A DNA stretch of 64,000 nucleotides from positions 1 to 64,000 of the forward strand of contig WFMW01000066.1 of the NCBI GenBank assembly GCA_015488885.1. The letters run 5' to 3'. The notes beneath the pieces were generated by a model, which saw nothing but the letters and a program-made list of their open reading frames with translations, was not told the origin of the DNA and ran no database searches. The position numbers and the translations under genes are program-made. How positions within the stretch are numbered: position 1 is the stretch's first letter; each line of letters begins with the position of its first letter. Of the stretch, positions 49,237 to 59,475 are shown in pieces. Source of the DNA: Gammaproteobacteria bacterium. Its GTDB lineage: Bacteria; Pseudomonadota; Gammaproteobacteria; SZUA-229.

Positions 49237-49788
49237 CTATAACTGGTTAAAATTCGTGAATAGTTGTGTTTGTGAAAAATTTACCATAACGGGTTGCTGT
49301 GATTTAAGCCACTGCATCAACCGTAACTGTCCATTTTCCAGTGCCTGTTGAATTGACGCGTGCAGGCTGCGTTGCAGCAAAAAAACTGGCTGTAGTTTCT
49401 GACCGGTGGTTGCGGCGGCAAGACGGTGACCAGCTATTTCATTACCGAGTTTTTCAAACACAGACGTTTCCAGTAATGGCATATCACAGGGGCTAACCAG
49501 TACCCATTCATTATCGCAAGAAGGCAGACAGGCCGCTAAACCGGCTAATGGCCCCTGAAACCCCTCAGTAGTATCACCAATAACTTTACTGCTATATTGC
49601 CGGTAGGTTTCAATATTTCGGTTAGCGCTGATAATAATATCATTGCATAGCGGTGTGAGTGTGGAGAGTATATAGTCGATAAACTTTTTATTGTTGTATT
49701 TCACCAGCCCCTTATCGCGTCCGCCCATACGTTTACCCTGGCCACCGGCAAGAATAATAGCGCTGAAAGGTGGTGCTGACAGGGTCAT
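49237..49788 (-). CDS. mobA: Molybdenum cofactor guanylyltransferase
   Basis: AIILAGGQGKRMGGRDKGLVKYNNK; PLAGLAACLPSCDNEWVLVSPCDMPLL. Confidence 0.93.
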   Translation of the reverse strand: MTLSAPPFSAIILAGGQGKRMGGRDKGLVKYNNKKFIDYILSTLTPLCNDIIISANRNIETYRQYSSKVIGDTTEGFQGPLAGLAACLPSCDNEWVLVSPCDMPLLETSVFEKLGNEIAGHRLAAATTGQKLQPVFLLQRSLHASIQQALENGQLRLMQWLKSQQPVMVNFSQTQLFTNFNQL

Positions 49789-51506
49789 AAAAAGACGTAG
49801 ATTAACCAGCCAATATTTGTGGCAAATAACACACCGCTAAGTATTTTCCAGAACAGCGCCGGGTTATTTTCCAGTAGTGGCGCTGAATATTTCATAAAAT
49901 CAGGGTTAGGGTGGGTCAGGTCGAAAAAGAATTCCGAGAACGTATCATAACGTTGGCGGGAATCTATTTTAACCGCTTTGCGCAAGGCACCATCCAGCCA
50001 TAAGGGTATCATCGGGTTATGCACAATTGCGCTAATGTAGTTCATTTTATTGCTGTTTTTCCAGTTAAGTTCGCGGCCAAGTTTATCACCATAAGGCAAC
50101 TGGCCGGTCAGCATTTCATAAACTATCACACCTAAAGAAAAAATATCCGAGCGGTTGCTGCCTTCTGAACCGAGCAAATATTCGGGGGCGGTATAATTTT
50201 TGGTACCAAGTAAATCCATCCGCTCAACCGGGGTGCTTATTTCACGAATGCCGGCAATTTTAACGGAACCAAAATCAATAATCTTGATACCGTCATCATC
50301 GGTCAGCATAATATTTTCCGGTTTCAGATCGCGGTGTAACATTTCCATGCGATGAAATGCCCGCAGGCCCTGGATAATGTCATGACATAGTTGCGTTACC
50401 TGATTAATATCCGGGAAGGTGTTTTCCTTTATCCACTGACGCAGGGTTTTACCTTCAAGATATTCCATGATGAAATACAGAAAATTACGCGGACGTTTTA
50501 ACTCGTGTATGCGTAGAACATGTTTGCTGTTAATGCGTTTACCCGCCCACTCCTCCATATAAAAACGTTCGATATAAGCCGGGTCATCCGAATAATTTAC
50601 TGATGGTGTTTTCATCATGAATAATTCACCGCTTTCCCGGTCACGCACCTTGTATAACTGTGATGTGGTGCTGGCATGAATTTCACCAAGAATTTCATAA
50701 CCGTCAATGGTCATACCCGGCCCCATTGGCGGTGGAAACGGCAGCCGAGTCAGTTGCTGGTAAACTTCGTTGGGATCCTGACTGGGCAGTTGTTCAAGCT
50801 GAATAATTTGACAGGTGACATTATCGTGGCTACCGGCTTCGAGTGCATGGCTGATAATGTCATCGGCAATAATTTCAATCGAGCGGCTACTATCCAGATG
50901 TTTTTTAAGTTGTGCGTCATTAAGGTAATCATGAACACCATCCGTGGTCATAACAAAAATATCATCTTTTTTAATACTGACGCTGCGGTAATCAATGTCA
51001 AGATGAAAATCAATCCCCATGGCACGGCTTAAATAGTTTTTTTCATTTGAGATCCACACCCGGTGGTCTTTGGTCAGGCATTCAAAATCGATATGGTTAT
51101 GGCTTTTGCGGTAGCGATAAATACGTGAATCGCCAATATGAAACAGGTGCGCAGTGGTCGATTTAAACACAATGGCACTAAACGTAGTAACCATGCCGTG
51201 AGCCTGATCTTTATTGCCATTGCTCAATAACCAGTTATTGATAGCGGTAAGCACTTTTGCCCCGGAGGTTTTTACCGACCAGGTTTCCGGGGTGCTAAAA
51301 TAATCATTAAGAAAACTTTTTACACAGTGTTCACTGGCTTCCTGTGCATTGGCGCAACTGCCCATGCCATCGGCAATAGCACAGGCGATACCCTTGCTAT
51401 CGAGGGTTGAATCCTGCGGAATAAGTGCACCGTAAAAATCCTCGTTACGCTTCTTAATGCCTTTGCTGGAACTTTGGGCAAGATTAATGGTTAGTTTCGT
51501 GATCAT
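49785..51506 (-). CDS. Bifunctional PP2C phosphatase / Ser-Thr protein kinase with C-terminal TM
   Basis: PP2C: ADGMGSCANAQEAS, HIGDSRIYRYR; kinase: HRDLKPENIMLTDDDGIKIIDFGSVKI. Confidence 0.93.
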   Translation of the reverse strand: MITKLTINLAQSSSKGIKKRNEDFYGALIPQDSTLDSKGIACAIADGMGSCANAQEASEHCVKSFLNDYFSTPETWSVKTSGAKVLTAINNWLLSNGNKDQAHGMVTTFSAIVFKSTTAHLFHIGDSRIYRYRKSHNHIDFECLTKDHRVWISNEKNYLSRAMGIDFHLDIDYRSVSIKKDDIFVMTTDGVHDYLNDAQLKKHLDSSRSIEIIADDIISHALEAGSHDNVTCQIIQLEQLPSQDPNEVYQQLTRLPFPPPMGPGMTIDGYEILGEIHASTTSQLYKVRDRESGELFMMKTPSVNYSDDPAYIERFYMEEWAGKRINSKHVLRIHELKRPRNFLYFIMEYLEGKTLRQWIKENTFPDINQVTQLCHDIIQGLRAFHRMEMLHRDLKPENIMLTDDDGIKIIDFGSVKIAGIREISTPVERMDLLGTKNYTAPEYLLGSEGSNRSDIFSLGVIVYEMLTGQLPYGDKLGRELNWKNSNKMNYISAIVHNPMIPLWLDGALRKAVKIDSRQRYDTFSEFFFDLTHPNPDFMKYSAPLLENNPALFWKILSGVLFATNIGWLIYVFL

Positions 51507-51533
51507 AAAAGCTGGATTTATCTTATTAATGAC

Positions 51534-53003
51534 TCAACCTACATCAATCATCTGTACCGTGCCATCGGGCATTATTTCAGCAGTTTGCCCTTTAGGTTCA
51601 TCAATAAACTGCACGGCAAGCAAGGTAACAATGGCTGAGCAGGCAATAACCATAAAAAACATCGATGGATCAACAAAGGAGAATACCGTAAGAAAACTCA
51701 CTGCACCAACATTTCCGTAGGCCCCAGCCATACCGGCAATCTGTCCCGTCATGCGGCGTTTTACCAGCGGCACAATCGCAAATACCGCACCCTCACCAGC
51801 CTGCACAAAGAAAGAGCAGGCCATGGTGGCAATAACCGCCAGCGGTAAAGGCCAGGCAGGCGTTATCGCGCTAAGCAGAAAATAACCCGCTGACAGTCCG
51901 CCAATCAGGATACTCAGACTTTTTTTACGACCAAAACGATCACTGAAAAAACCACCACTGGGTCGCGCCACCAGATTCATAAAAGCAAAACCTGATGCCA
52001 GCATACCGGCCTCGACAATGGAGAGGTTAAAGGTGTTTTTGAAAAATAGTGGTAGCATGGAAATAACCGCCAGTTCAGAACCGAAAGTCACCAGATATGC
52101 CAGATCAAGTACCGCAACATTTTTAAACTGATAACGATGTATTTCTGGCACGGTTTCTTTAAATACGTGGGCGTTGATACGCCAGATATGCGCGCTCTGG
52201 TACAGATAGACAGCGACCAGAGTCAGATAAACGGTATCGGTAAAAAAGCCATCAATAATCCCCAGATTCGCTGGCCCCAGTTTCCATGCCAGTACCGCGA
52301 GTGCGGCATACATGGGAATATTCATCAATAAATAGAAGAAAAAATCACCTTTGCTGGTCACTTCCATCGCACCGGTCTTTTTTGGTTTAAAATACGTGGA
52401 GCCTTTGGGCGTGTTGCGTGCCAGTTTATAAAAAACAAACGAATACAGCAAAGCTATCACACCGGTGGTGGCAATCGCATAACGCCAGCCATTATCGCCG
52501 CCATACATTAACGCAATGGTTGGTAGAGTCATGGCAGCAGCGGCTGAGCCGAAGTTACCCCAGCCACCATAAATACCTTCCGCAATACCCACCTGTTTGG
52601 CAGGGAACCACTCACCAATCATGCGAATACCAATAACAAAACCAGCGCCGACAAAGCCCAGAGCAAAGCGACTGGCCAGCAGCATCTGGTAGGAATTAGC
52701 CAGCGCAAAGGAAAAACAGATAAAGCTGGAAAAAAATAACAGGCAGGAATAAGTAATACGCGGGCCATATTTATCCACCAGCATTCCAATAATAATTCGT
52801 GCCGGAATGGTTAATGCTACATTCATAATCAGCAGTGCTTTAACTTCCTGTTTGCTGAGGCCAAAGGTTTGCTGAATGGAAGCCAGTAACGGAGCATGGT
52901 TAAACCAGACGAAAAAACTGATAAAGAATGCTATCCAGGTTAAATGTAAGGTGCGCATATTGCCGCGAAAGGAAAACAGGTTTAGTTTGGGCGTTGACAT
53001 CAT
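51534..53003 (-). CDS. NarK/NasA-type nitrate/nitrite MFS transporter
   Basis: [66 protein letters not shown] nitrate signature-like. Confidence 0.92.
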   Translation of the reverse strand: MMSTPKLNLFSFRGNMRTLHLTWIAFFISFFVWFNHAPLLASIQQTFGLSKQEVKALLIMNVALTIPARIIIGMLVDKYGPRITYSCLLFFSSFICFSFALANSYQMLLASRFALGFVGAGFVIGIRMIGEWFPAKQVGIAEGIYGGWGNFGSAAAAMTLPTIALMYGGDNGWRYAIATTGVIALLYSFVFYKLARNTPKGSTYFKPKKTGAMEVTSKGDFFFYLLMNIPMYAALAVLAWKLGPANLGIIDGFFTDTVYLTLVAVYLYQSAHIWRINAHVFKETVPEIHRYQFKNVAVLDLAYLVTFGSELAVISMLPLFFKNTFNLSIVEAGMLASGFAFMNLVARPSGGFFSDRFGRKKSLSILIGGLSAGYFLLSAITPAWPLPLAVIATMACSFFVQAGEGAVFAIVPLVKRRMTGQIAGMAGAYGNVGAVSFLTVFSFVDPSMFFMVIACSAIVTLLAVQFIDEPKGQTAEIMPDGTVQMIDVG

Positions 53004-53049
53004 TGTTGCCTATATCGTTGAGTATTAATAAGAATATTAATACTACTTC

Positions 53050-53065
53050 AGCAATGACCGTGCCA
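53050..53065 (-). promoter_or_regulatory. Sigma54 promoter of narK operon
   Basis: Minus strand TGGCACGGTCATTGCT, full match to TGGCACG-N4-TTGCW. Confidence 0.88.
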
Positions 53066-53136
53066 ACTTATTATTGTTATAAAAACAATGACTTAAGGCC
53101 TTAGCTTCCACCTGCCTGCACTCGATTGAGAACCTG

Positions 53137-53153
53137 CGCACCATTGATGTGCA
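53137..53153. promoter_or_regulatory. Candidate NtrC binding site upstream of narK
   Basis: CGCACCATTGATGTGCA vs TGCACCANNNTGGTGCA, centred about 105 bp upstream of predicted TSS. Confidence 0.6.
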
Positions 53154-53406
53154 GGTGATGTTTATTAATCGAACAGCGTCATTGATGCCCGATACCAAAC
53201 GGGCCGGGATGTCCAGGCAGTGGAGCAGACAACTGAGCACGCCGCCGAATGATGGGTACCGGAATGAAAAAGAATGGATTGGATCAGCAGTGGAATATAC
53301 CATCGCCGCAACTTTGCCTCACAGTTTCAGGTGATAGGAGCCTGTCGGGTTTAACACAAGCTGCTGTATCCAGACAAATTCAGAGCCTCACCACACCATT
53401 TCCAAA

Positions 53407-54021
53407 TTAGGGTTTTATTTCTGTCATTTTACGGATCACAATATTGACCATGGGTGCGTCTGATGCAAATGGCCCTTTTGCACCGGTTTTTACCTGTGAA
53501 ATTTTGTCCACCACGTCCTGGCCTTTAATCACCTTGCCAAATACAGTGTAACCCCAGCCACGTGATGTTTTGCTGGTGAAGTCTAAAAAACTGTTGTCGT
53601 TGGTATTGATAAAAAACTGATTGGTGGCAGAGTGTGGTGCGCTGGTGCGAGCCATGGCAATGGTGTATTTCAGGTTTTTCAGGCCATTGTCAGCTTCATT
53701 TTTTATAGGGTCATTGGTTGGTTTCTTCTCGAAATCAACGGTATAGCCGCCGCCCTGATTCATGAAATTTTTAATCACGCGATGAAAAATTGTGCCGTCA
53801 TAAGCGCCACTCCTGACATAGGCAAGAAAGTTTTTAACGGTTTTCGGTGCTTTGTCGGGGTAAAGCTCAATAATCATCGTTCCTTTACTGGTTTCCATTT
53901 TAACTTCCGGGTTATGCGTGGTGGCAGACCGGGCTATAGCGGGTAAAGTCAGTGTAATGCTAAGAAAAATCAGGTTTAAAAAGCGGGTTATTTTTTTCAT
54001 AATGATTCCTGTAGTATTCAA
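53407..54021 (-). CDS. Periplasmic cyclophilin-type peptidyl-prolyl isomerase
   Basis: VKMETSKGTMIIELYPDKAPKTVKNFLAYVRSGAYDGTIFHRVIKNFMNQGG; signal peptide. Confidence 0.95.
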   Translation of the reverse strand: MNTTGIIMKKITRFLNLIFLSITLTLPAIARSATTHNPEVKMETSKGTMIIELYPDKAPKTVKNFLAYVRSGAYDGTIFHRVIKNFMNQGGGYTVDFEKKPTNDPIKNEADNGLKNLKYTIAMARTSAPHSATNQFFINTNDNSFLDFTSKTSRGWGYTVFGKVIKGQDVVDKISQVKTGAKGPFASDAPMVNIVIRKMTEIKP

Positions 54022-54045
54022 TGTCTACTATAAATGTCTATTCAA

Positions 54046-54690
54046 TTAAGCTGCTGAAATATTCGCTTTGCGTGAAAGCTGGGTATGGTTGATGCCTAAA
54101 GAACGCAAAAATAAGGCGATTAATTCATGGCTGATTTCATGCAGGCTTACATCGATAAGCCGGTCTTCGGGTTGCAGGCATTTTTGAATCAGAGTTTCAC
54201 GCACCATACCCTGATACAGCAGGCCTGCTGATAAAATGGTGACTTCCCGGTTGGGTAAATCGTAGGGGAGAATGTCATTCAGGCCGTATTCGATATAATC
54301 GGTAAAACTTTTCCAGCGATTACGGAAAAAGGAGAGGCTGGCCGGGTTGCCTTCAAGCAGGCTCTGGAGTTCAATACGTAAAATATCGGGGTTATTCGCA
54401 ATGCTGTTGATATACACTTCTGTCATGCCCGCAAGGGCATCTTCGAAGTGCGTGCCATGCTTAACAATGGTATCGACATAACTTTGTCGTTGGCCGGCGA
54501 ATTGCTCCAGAACAGTATTGTAAAGCTCCTGCTTGGACTTGAAATGGCGATAGATAATGGCTGAGCTAACATTGGCTGCGCGGGCTATTTTATCAATGGA
54601 TATGCCGTGATAGCCTTTACTGGCAAAAAGACCCCGAGCAGCAGAGATAATAGATTCTCTGCGTTCGGGGCCTGAGAGTCGGGATTTGAT
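54046..54690 (-). CDS. TetR/AcrR-family regulator, probable non-canonical ATC start
   Basis: Frame extends upstream of the ORF-track start: KSRLSGPERRESIISAARGLFASKGYHGISIDKIARAANVSSAIIYRHFKSKQELYNTV (full HTH); no ATG/GTG/TTG between in-frame TAA and HTH; SD-like GAGGA before ATC. Confidence 0.75.
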   Translation of the reverse strand: MKSRLSGPERRESIISAARGLFASKGYHGISIDKIARAANVSSAIIYRHFKSKQELYNTVLEQFAGQRQSYVDTIVKHGTHFEDALAGMTEVYINSIANNPDILRIELQSLLEGNPASLSFFRNRWKSFTDYIEYGLNDILPYDLPNREVTILSAGLLYQGMVRETLIQKCLQPEDRLIDVSLHEISHELIALFLRSLGINHTQLSRKANISAA

Positions 54691-54737
54691 CGTTGTATCC
54701 TCAACGGTCTGTTAATGCAGACGGGTTAAGTAATAAC

Positions 54738-54971
54738 TTAAGCGGCTTTTTCAATCATGAAGACGAATTTGCCTTCTTCTTCACCGCTGGACTTCAGTGT
54801 ATTACCGGTCTGCTTGCAAAAAGCCTCGAAATCTTTAACCGAACCAGGGTCAGTGGCAATAATTTTCAATGTCTGGCCGTTTTCCAGTGCAGCAATGGCT
54901 TTTTTGGCACGCAGGATAGGTAGTGGGCAGTTTAAGCCGCTGGCATCTAATTCAGAATCAAAATCACTCAT
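54738..54971 (-). CDS. tusA: TusA/SirA-family sulfurtransferase
   Basis: LDASGLNCPLPILRAKKAIAAL...ATDPGSVKDFEAFCKQTGN. Confidence 0.94.
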   Translation of the reverse strand: MSDFDSELDASGLNCPLPILRAKKAIAALENGQTLKIIATDPGSVKDFEAFCKQTGNTLKSSGEEEGKFVFMIEKAA

Positions 54972-55174
54972 AAATCACCTCGTTAGGTTATGTATGCAGG
55001 CAGGATGCCTTGCATTTATAAAGTAAACGTTTACTAACTTAATGCTTAATATATGTTATGTCAAGTTAACCCGAGTAAATATATGGTATCCTTCTCAAGA
55101 AGCAGACGGTGATTGAATGTCATCTAATGCGTGTTCGCCTTAGTAATAGTATCGTCCCGGGATAATGCATATAT

Positions 55175-56572
55175 ATGCTGGATTTAAATAAAATAACGCA
55201 GGTAGATTTAACGCAGCCAGGTTTAACCCTATGGGTACCGCTGGTAGTATTGATAATAGCGATTATTCTTCTGCTGCTCAGGCTGGGTCATAAACTGTTG
55301 CAGGTAGATCAACGACAGCATGAACAGCAGATGTTGCAGGCTAATTTAATGACGCAGTTACAGCAGTCACAGCAGCAGGCACGCGAAACACAGATGCAGG
55401 CGATTGCGGGGCTTCAGGCTCACCTGGAACAGCGTTTTGGTGCCATGCAGCAGTCACTGGAAAAACGCCTGGCCGAAACGTCGCAGGCATCGATTGAACG
55501 ACTGGCAAAATCCAGTGAATTAATGCAGCAGGCATTACAGGCACAGTTGCAAAGCCTGCATCATCTTAAAGCTGATTTTGAACAGCGGTTTGGTGCCATG
55601 CAGCAGGGTATTGAAAAACGTCTGGGTGAAATGTCTAAAAGCAGTATGGCGAGTTTTGCACAGTCGAATGAACAGCTACAGGAAGTGTTACACAAACGTC
55701 TGACTGAAATGAGTGGCATTGTTGAGCAGCGGCTGGAAAAAGGCTTTGAAAAAACCACCGAAACCTTTACTGATGTGGTGAAAAGGCTGGCATTGATTGA
55801 TGCCGCGCAGCAACGTATTACCGAATTATCGACGAATGTCGTCAGTCTACAGGAAGTATTAACCGACAAACGTTCACGTGGCGCTTTTGGCGAAGTGCAG
55901 ATGGCAGCGTTGATTCGCAATGTAATGCCGGAAGACAGTTATGCATTACAGCATACTTTAAGTAATGGTACCCGGGTGGACTGTATGATGTTTCTGCCCG
56001 AGCCGAGCGGTAATGTTGCCATTGATTCAAAATTTCCGCTTAATTCGTATCAGAAAATGATGGATAATGAGGCCACTGAAGGTGAGCGGCAACTGGCTGA
56101 AAGGCAGTTTCGGCAGGATATAAAAAAACATATTAAAGATATTGCCAGTAAATATATTATTGCGGATGAAACCGCCGATGGCGCGATTATGTTTATTCCG
56201 GCTGAAGCGGTGTTTGCTGAAATTCATGCACATCAGCCACAACTGGTTGAAGAGGCACAGCGTGCGCGGGTATGGATGGTGTCACCCACCACAATGATGG
56301 CGGTACTGACCACAGCCAGGGCGGTATTAAAAGATTCAGCGACGCGCAAACAGGTTCATGTTATCCAGGCACATCTGGTCGCTCTGGGTAAGGATTTTGA
56401 GCGTTTCCGTAAACGTATGGATAATCTGTCCAAACATATTCAGCAGGCACATAAGGATGTGGAGGAAGTGCATATCTCAGCGGGTAAAATCAGCGGGCGT
56501 TTCGAGAAGATAGAAAAAGTAGAAATTCCTCAGGAAGAAGATGTTGCCCTCATTGAAAAGGATAAACAATGA
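55175..56572 (+). CDS. rmuC: DNA recombination protein RmuC
   Basis: Coiled coil then RSRGAFGEVQMAALIRNVMPEDSY...VAIDSKFPLNSY. Confidence 0.95.
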   Translation: MLDLNKITQVDLTQPGLTLWVPLVVLIIAIILLLLRLGHKLLQVDQRQHEQQMLQANLMTQLQQSQQQARETQMQAIAGLQAHLEQRFGAMQQSLEKRLAETSQASIERLAKSSELMQQALQAQLQSLHHLKADFEQRFGAMQQGIEKRLGEMSKSSMASFAQSNEQLQEVLHKRLTEMSGIVEQRLEKGFEKTTETFTDVVKRLALIDAAQQRITELSTNVVSLQEVLTDKRSRGAFGEVQMAALIRNVMPEDSYALQHTLSNGTRVDCMMFLPEPSGNVAIDSKFPLNSYQKMMDNEATEGERQLAERQFRQDIKKHIKDIASKYIIADETADGAIMFIPAEAVFAEIHAHQPQLVEEAQRARVWMVSPTTMMAVLTTARAVLKDSATRKQVHVIQAHLVALGKDFERFRKRMDNLSKHIQQAHKDVEEVHISAGKISGRFEKIEKVEIPQEEDVALIEKDKQ

Positions 56573-57597
56573 CACAAATGAATCAGGGTTTTTCGCCAGC
56601 GGCCAGAATATTGCTGGTGATGGCAGCAGTGGTTATTATTATTGCAGGGATGAAACAGGCAGCCCCCTTGCTGGTGCCATTTTTACTATCAGTCTTTATT
56701 TCAGTAATCAGTTTTCCACCAGTGTGCCGTTTGCAACAGAAAGGATTAAGTCAGGGGCTGGCATTATTTATCGTGATTTCTATAGTGTTTCTTAGTGGTC
56801 TGGCGCTGGCATTACTGGTCGGTTCGTCACTGGATGATTTTAGCCGTGCAGCACCGGCATATCAGCAGAAAATTTCACTTCAGTGGGCGCATATTATTGT
56901 CTGGTTAAACGGCCATGGTATGCCGGTGTCACAGACGCTTAGCAATACCTTAAATCCAGGTGCCGCGCTAAGTTTTGTGACCTCCATACTGGCCGGGTTT
57001 GGTAAAGTGCTGGCCAATTCTTTTCTGATTTTTCTAACTGTTATTTTTATTCTGGTTGAGGCCTGTGGCCTGACAAGCAAGCTGATGATCAACCATATTA
57101 AATCTGACGAACCGCATATAAGTGAAATATTTGTCAGTAAATTACGCGCCTATATGAGCATTAAAACCATGGTCAGTTTGCTTACCGGTATACTGGTGGC
57201 AGCCTTTCTCTGGTTAATGGGGGTCGATTATCCGGCTTTGTGGGGGGTACTGGCTTTTATGCTTAACTTTGTGCCCAATATCGGTTCAATTATTGCGGCA
57301 GTTCCCGTTGTACTGCTGACGCTGGTGCAGCTGGGACCGGTGAGCGCCATTGTTGTTGCGGTGGCTTATATGGTTATTAATGTTGTGATTGGCAGTATTG
57401 TCGAGCCAAGGTTAATGGGTAAAGGACTCGGCTTGTCTACACTGATTGTATTTGTTTCGCTGGTTTTCTGGGGCTGGGTACTGGGGCCAGTTGGCATGTT
57501 ATTGTCAGTACCGTTAACCATTACTTTAAAACTGGCATTAGACAGTAAACCGGAGACGCAATGGCTGGGTAATTTGCTTGGTTCTAACGATGCCTGA
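56569..57597 (+). CDS. AI-2E family transporter (PerM-like)
   Basis: Multi-TM; LAFMLNFVPNIGSIIAAVPVVLL, IVEPRLMGKGLGLSTLIVFVSLVFWGWVLGPVGMLLSVPL. Confidence 0.94.
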   Translation: MTQMNQGFSPAARILLVMAAVVIIIAGMKQAAPLLVPFLLSVFISVISFPPVCRLQQKGLSQGLALFIVISIVFLSGLALALLVGSSLDDFSRAAPAYQQKISLQWAHIIVWLNGHGMPVSQTLSNTLNPGAALSFVTSILAGFGKVLANSFLIFLTVIFILVEACGLTSKLMINHIKSDEPHISEIFVSKLRAYMSIKTMVSLLTGILVAAFLWLMGVDYPALWGVLAFMLNFVPNIGSIIAAVPVVLLTLVQLGPVSAIVVAVAYMVINVVIGSIVEPRLMGKGLGLSTLIVFVSLVFWGWVLGPVGMLLSVPLTITLKLALDSKPETQWLGNLLGSNDA

Positions 57598-57609
57598 AAA
57601 GCCAATAAC

Positions 57610-57891
57610 TTACGAAGCTTCCATCTCAATAAAAGCAACAGCAATACCTGCCGAGTCAGTGCGTACAATCACAGCATCTTTTTCAGTGGGTCGATTATTC
57701 ACCAACGGGTTCTGATATTTTACATTCACCAGTTCCCCCAGAGGGTAGTGTTGCGGATTGTCCATGTGTAGGAACAGGCCACCTTCACTAACGTTTTTCG
57801 TACTGACGGTATGTGGCGTATCTTGCAGAAACTGGAGAATAATGTTTATCTGTATATCTGCTCTAGGGTGTGCACGTAGATCTTCAGCCAT
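57610..57891 (-). CDS. PilZ domain protein
   Basis: LRAHPRADIQINI...TKNVSEGGLFLHMDNP, typical R..R / (D/N)xSxxG PilZ layout. Confidence 0.85.
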   Translation of the reverse strand: MAEDLRAHPRADIQINIILQFLQDTPHTVSTKNVSEGGLFLHMDNPQHYPLGELVNVKYQNPLVNNRPTEKDAVIVRTDSAGIAVAFIEMEAS

Positions 57892-57946
57892 GGTATTTAC
57901 CCTGCTATGGTATGTAAAAAAGACTAAATATTAGGCATTTAATTTA

Positions 57947-57965
57947 GCATCATGATACATGATGC
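57947..57965. promoter_or_regulatory. Perfect palindrome GCATCATG-ATA-CATGATGC in divergent promoter region
   Basis: Read directly between pilZ-domain gene and MFS gene. Confidence 0.5.
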
Positions 57966-58059
57966 GTATCCTGTTTATATAGACGCTGAATGAGAAATAG
58001 CCAGAAATATTCTGATTAATAGCGGCTAATTTTAGCCTGGCTGGTAAAAGAATAATGTC

Positions 58060-59415
58060 ATGGAAAAATCAACAAACCCGTTTACTCTGTTAACGCAAAA
58101 GCGTTTTCTACCCTATTTCATTACCCAGTTTCTGGGTGCATTTAATGATAATGTTTTTAAAAATGCGTTAATTATTCTTATTGCTTTTCAGGGCTCAAAA
58201 ATGACAAACCTGAATACTGATTTTTTGATTAATCTTAGTGCAGGGTTGTTTATTCTGCCTTTCTTTTTATTTTCGGCAACCGCTGGTCAGTGGATTGAAA
58301 GGCAGAACAAGGATAAAGCGATTCGATTCATTAAATTAGTTGAAGTTATTATTATGTCGCTGGCAGCGTTTGCATTTATGGAAGGTGCCCTGTATGCATT
58401 GATTGCTCTGTTGTTTCTAATGGGAACGCAGTCAACTTTTTTTGGCCCGGTCAAGTACAGTTATATCCCGCAGCAGTTAAATGAAAATGAACTGGTTGAA
58501 GGTAATGCACTGGTACAGATGGGTACGTTTGCAGCAATTTTAACGGGCACCATGCTGGGAGGGCTTTTGATTGGAGGTGATGCGGGCAGACAGAATGTCA
58601 GTATTGCTGTTATCGTGATTGCGGTGCTGGGCTATTTGTCCAGTCGTGCCATACCTTTGACACCAGCAGCAGATGCAAAGTTGAAAATAAACTGGAACGT
58701 GTTCTCGGAAACAATAAAAAATATTCGTTTTTTAACACATAACCGTACGGTATTTTTGTCTGTGCTGGGTATTTCCTGGTTCTGGTTTCTGGGTGCAAGT
58801 TATCTGGTACAGCTGCCTGCTTTTACCAAAACGGCATTAGGCGGTAATGAGCAGGTGGTTACCTTATTGCTGACATTGTTTACCCTGGGAATTGGTGTGG
58901 GGTCGTTGTCCTGTAATAAATTATCGGAGAACAAAGTTGAACTGGGTCTGGTGCCATTGGGTTCCATTGGTTTAACCGTATCTGGGATAGATATGTATTT
59001 CGCGCAACCTGATTTAATAGTGAGATCCGTTATTGACCTCAAGGTATTCCTGTCCATCACTTATATGCATTTGATGCTAGATATTGTTTTTATCGGTTTT
59101 TTTGGTGGCCTTTATATTGTCCCTTTGTTTTCGCTGGTGCAGCAGCGCAGTGAGCCAAAACATCTATCGCGGGTGATTGCCGGTAATAATATATTGAATG
59201 CTTTATTGATGGTATTATCGGCCATTTTTGCAATGGTTTTGCTTGGCTCAGGGGTGAGTATTAAACAGTTATTCCTTGTTGTTGCCATATTAAATGCAGT
59301 AATAGCTCTTTGTATCTACACACTGGCACCCGAATTTTTTATGCGTTTTCGTATTATAGTATGGATGTTCTTAAGAAGAATGTGGTTTATGCTAACACAA
59401 TTTAACAGACAATAA
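58060..59415 (+). CDS. LplT-like MFS transporter
   Basis: RFLPYFITQFLGAFNDNVFKNALIIL; FFGPVKYSYIPQQLNENELVEGNALVQMGTFAAILTGTMLGG. Confidence 0.9.
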   Translation: MEKSTNPFTLLTQKRFLPYFITQFLGAFNDNVFKNALIILIAFQGSKMTNLNTDFLINLSAGLFILPFFLFSATAGQWIERQNKDKAIRFIKLVEVIIMSLAAFAFMEGALYALIALLFLMGTQSTFFGPVKYSYIPQQLNENELVEGNALVQMGTFAAILTGTMLGGLLIGGDAGRQNVSIAVIVIAVLGYLSSRAIPLTPAADAKLKINWNVFSETIKNIRFLTHNRTVFLSVLGISWFWFLGASYLVQLPAFTKTALGGNEQVVTLLLTLFTLGIGVGSLSCNKLSENKVELGLVPLGSIGLTVSGIDMYFAQPDLIVRSVIDLKVFLSITYMHLMLDIVFIGFFGGLYIVPLFSLVQQRSEPKHLSRVIAGNNILNALLMVLSAIFAMVLLGSGVSIKQLFLVVAILNAVIALCIYTLAPEFFMRFRIIVWMFLRRMWFMLTQFNRQ

Positions 59416-59441
59416 AAAACCACCCTGGCGGTGGCTTTTTA
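59414..59441. terminator. Rho-independent terminator
   Basis: AAAAAACCACCCTGGCGGTGGCTTTTTA immediately after the MFS stop. Confidence 0.85.
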
Positions 59442-59475
59442 TTATGTAACCCGGTCAGGTTATAGTGACATAGGG

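Noticed and set aside
53043-53303. 86-aa minus ORF (and 53149-53334 plus ORF) upstream of narK
   Set aside because: Overlaps the full-consensus sigma54 promoter and NtrC-like site; no family resemblance; probably non-coding regulatory DNA.
54046-54426. TetR called as a truncated 126-aa ORF or frameshifted pseudogene
   Set aside because: The HTH is present in the same frame with no stop; the gap is explained by lack of a canonical start codon, so neither truncation nor frameshift is needed.
54757-55026. 89-aa plus ORF
   Set aside because: Antisense to tusA, which has clear CPxP motif.
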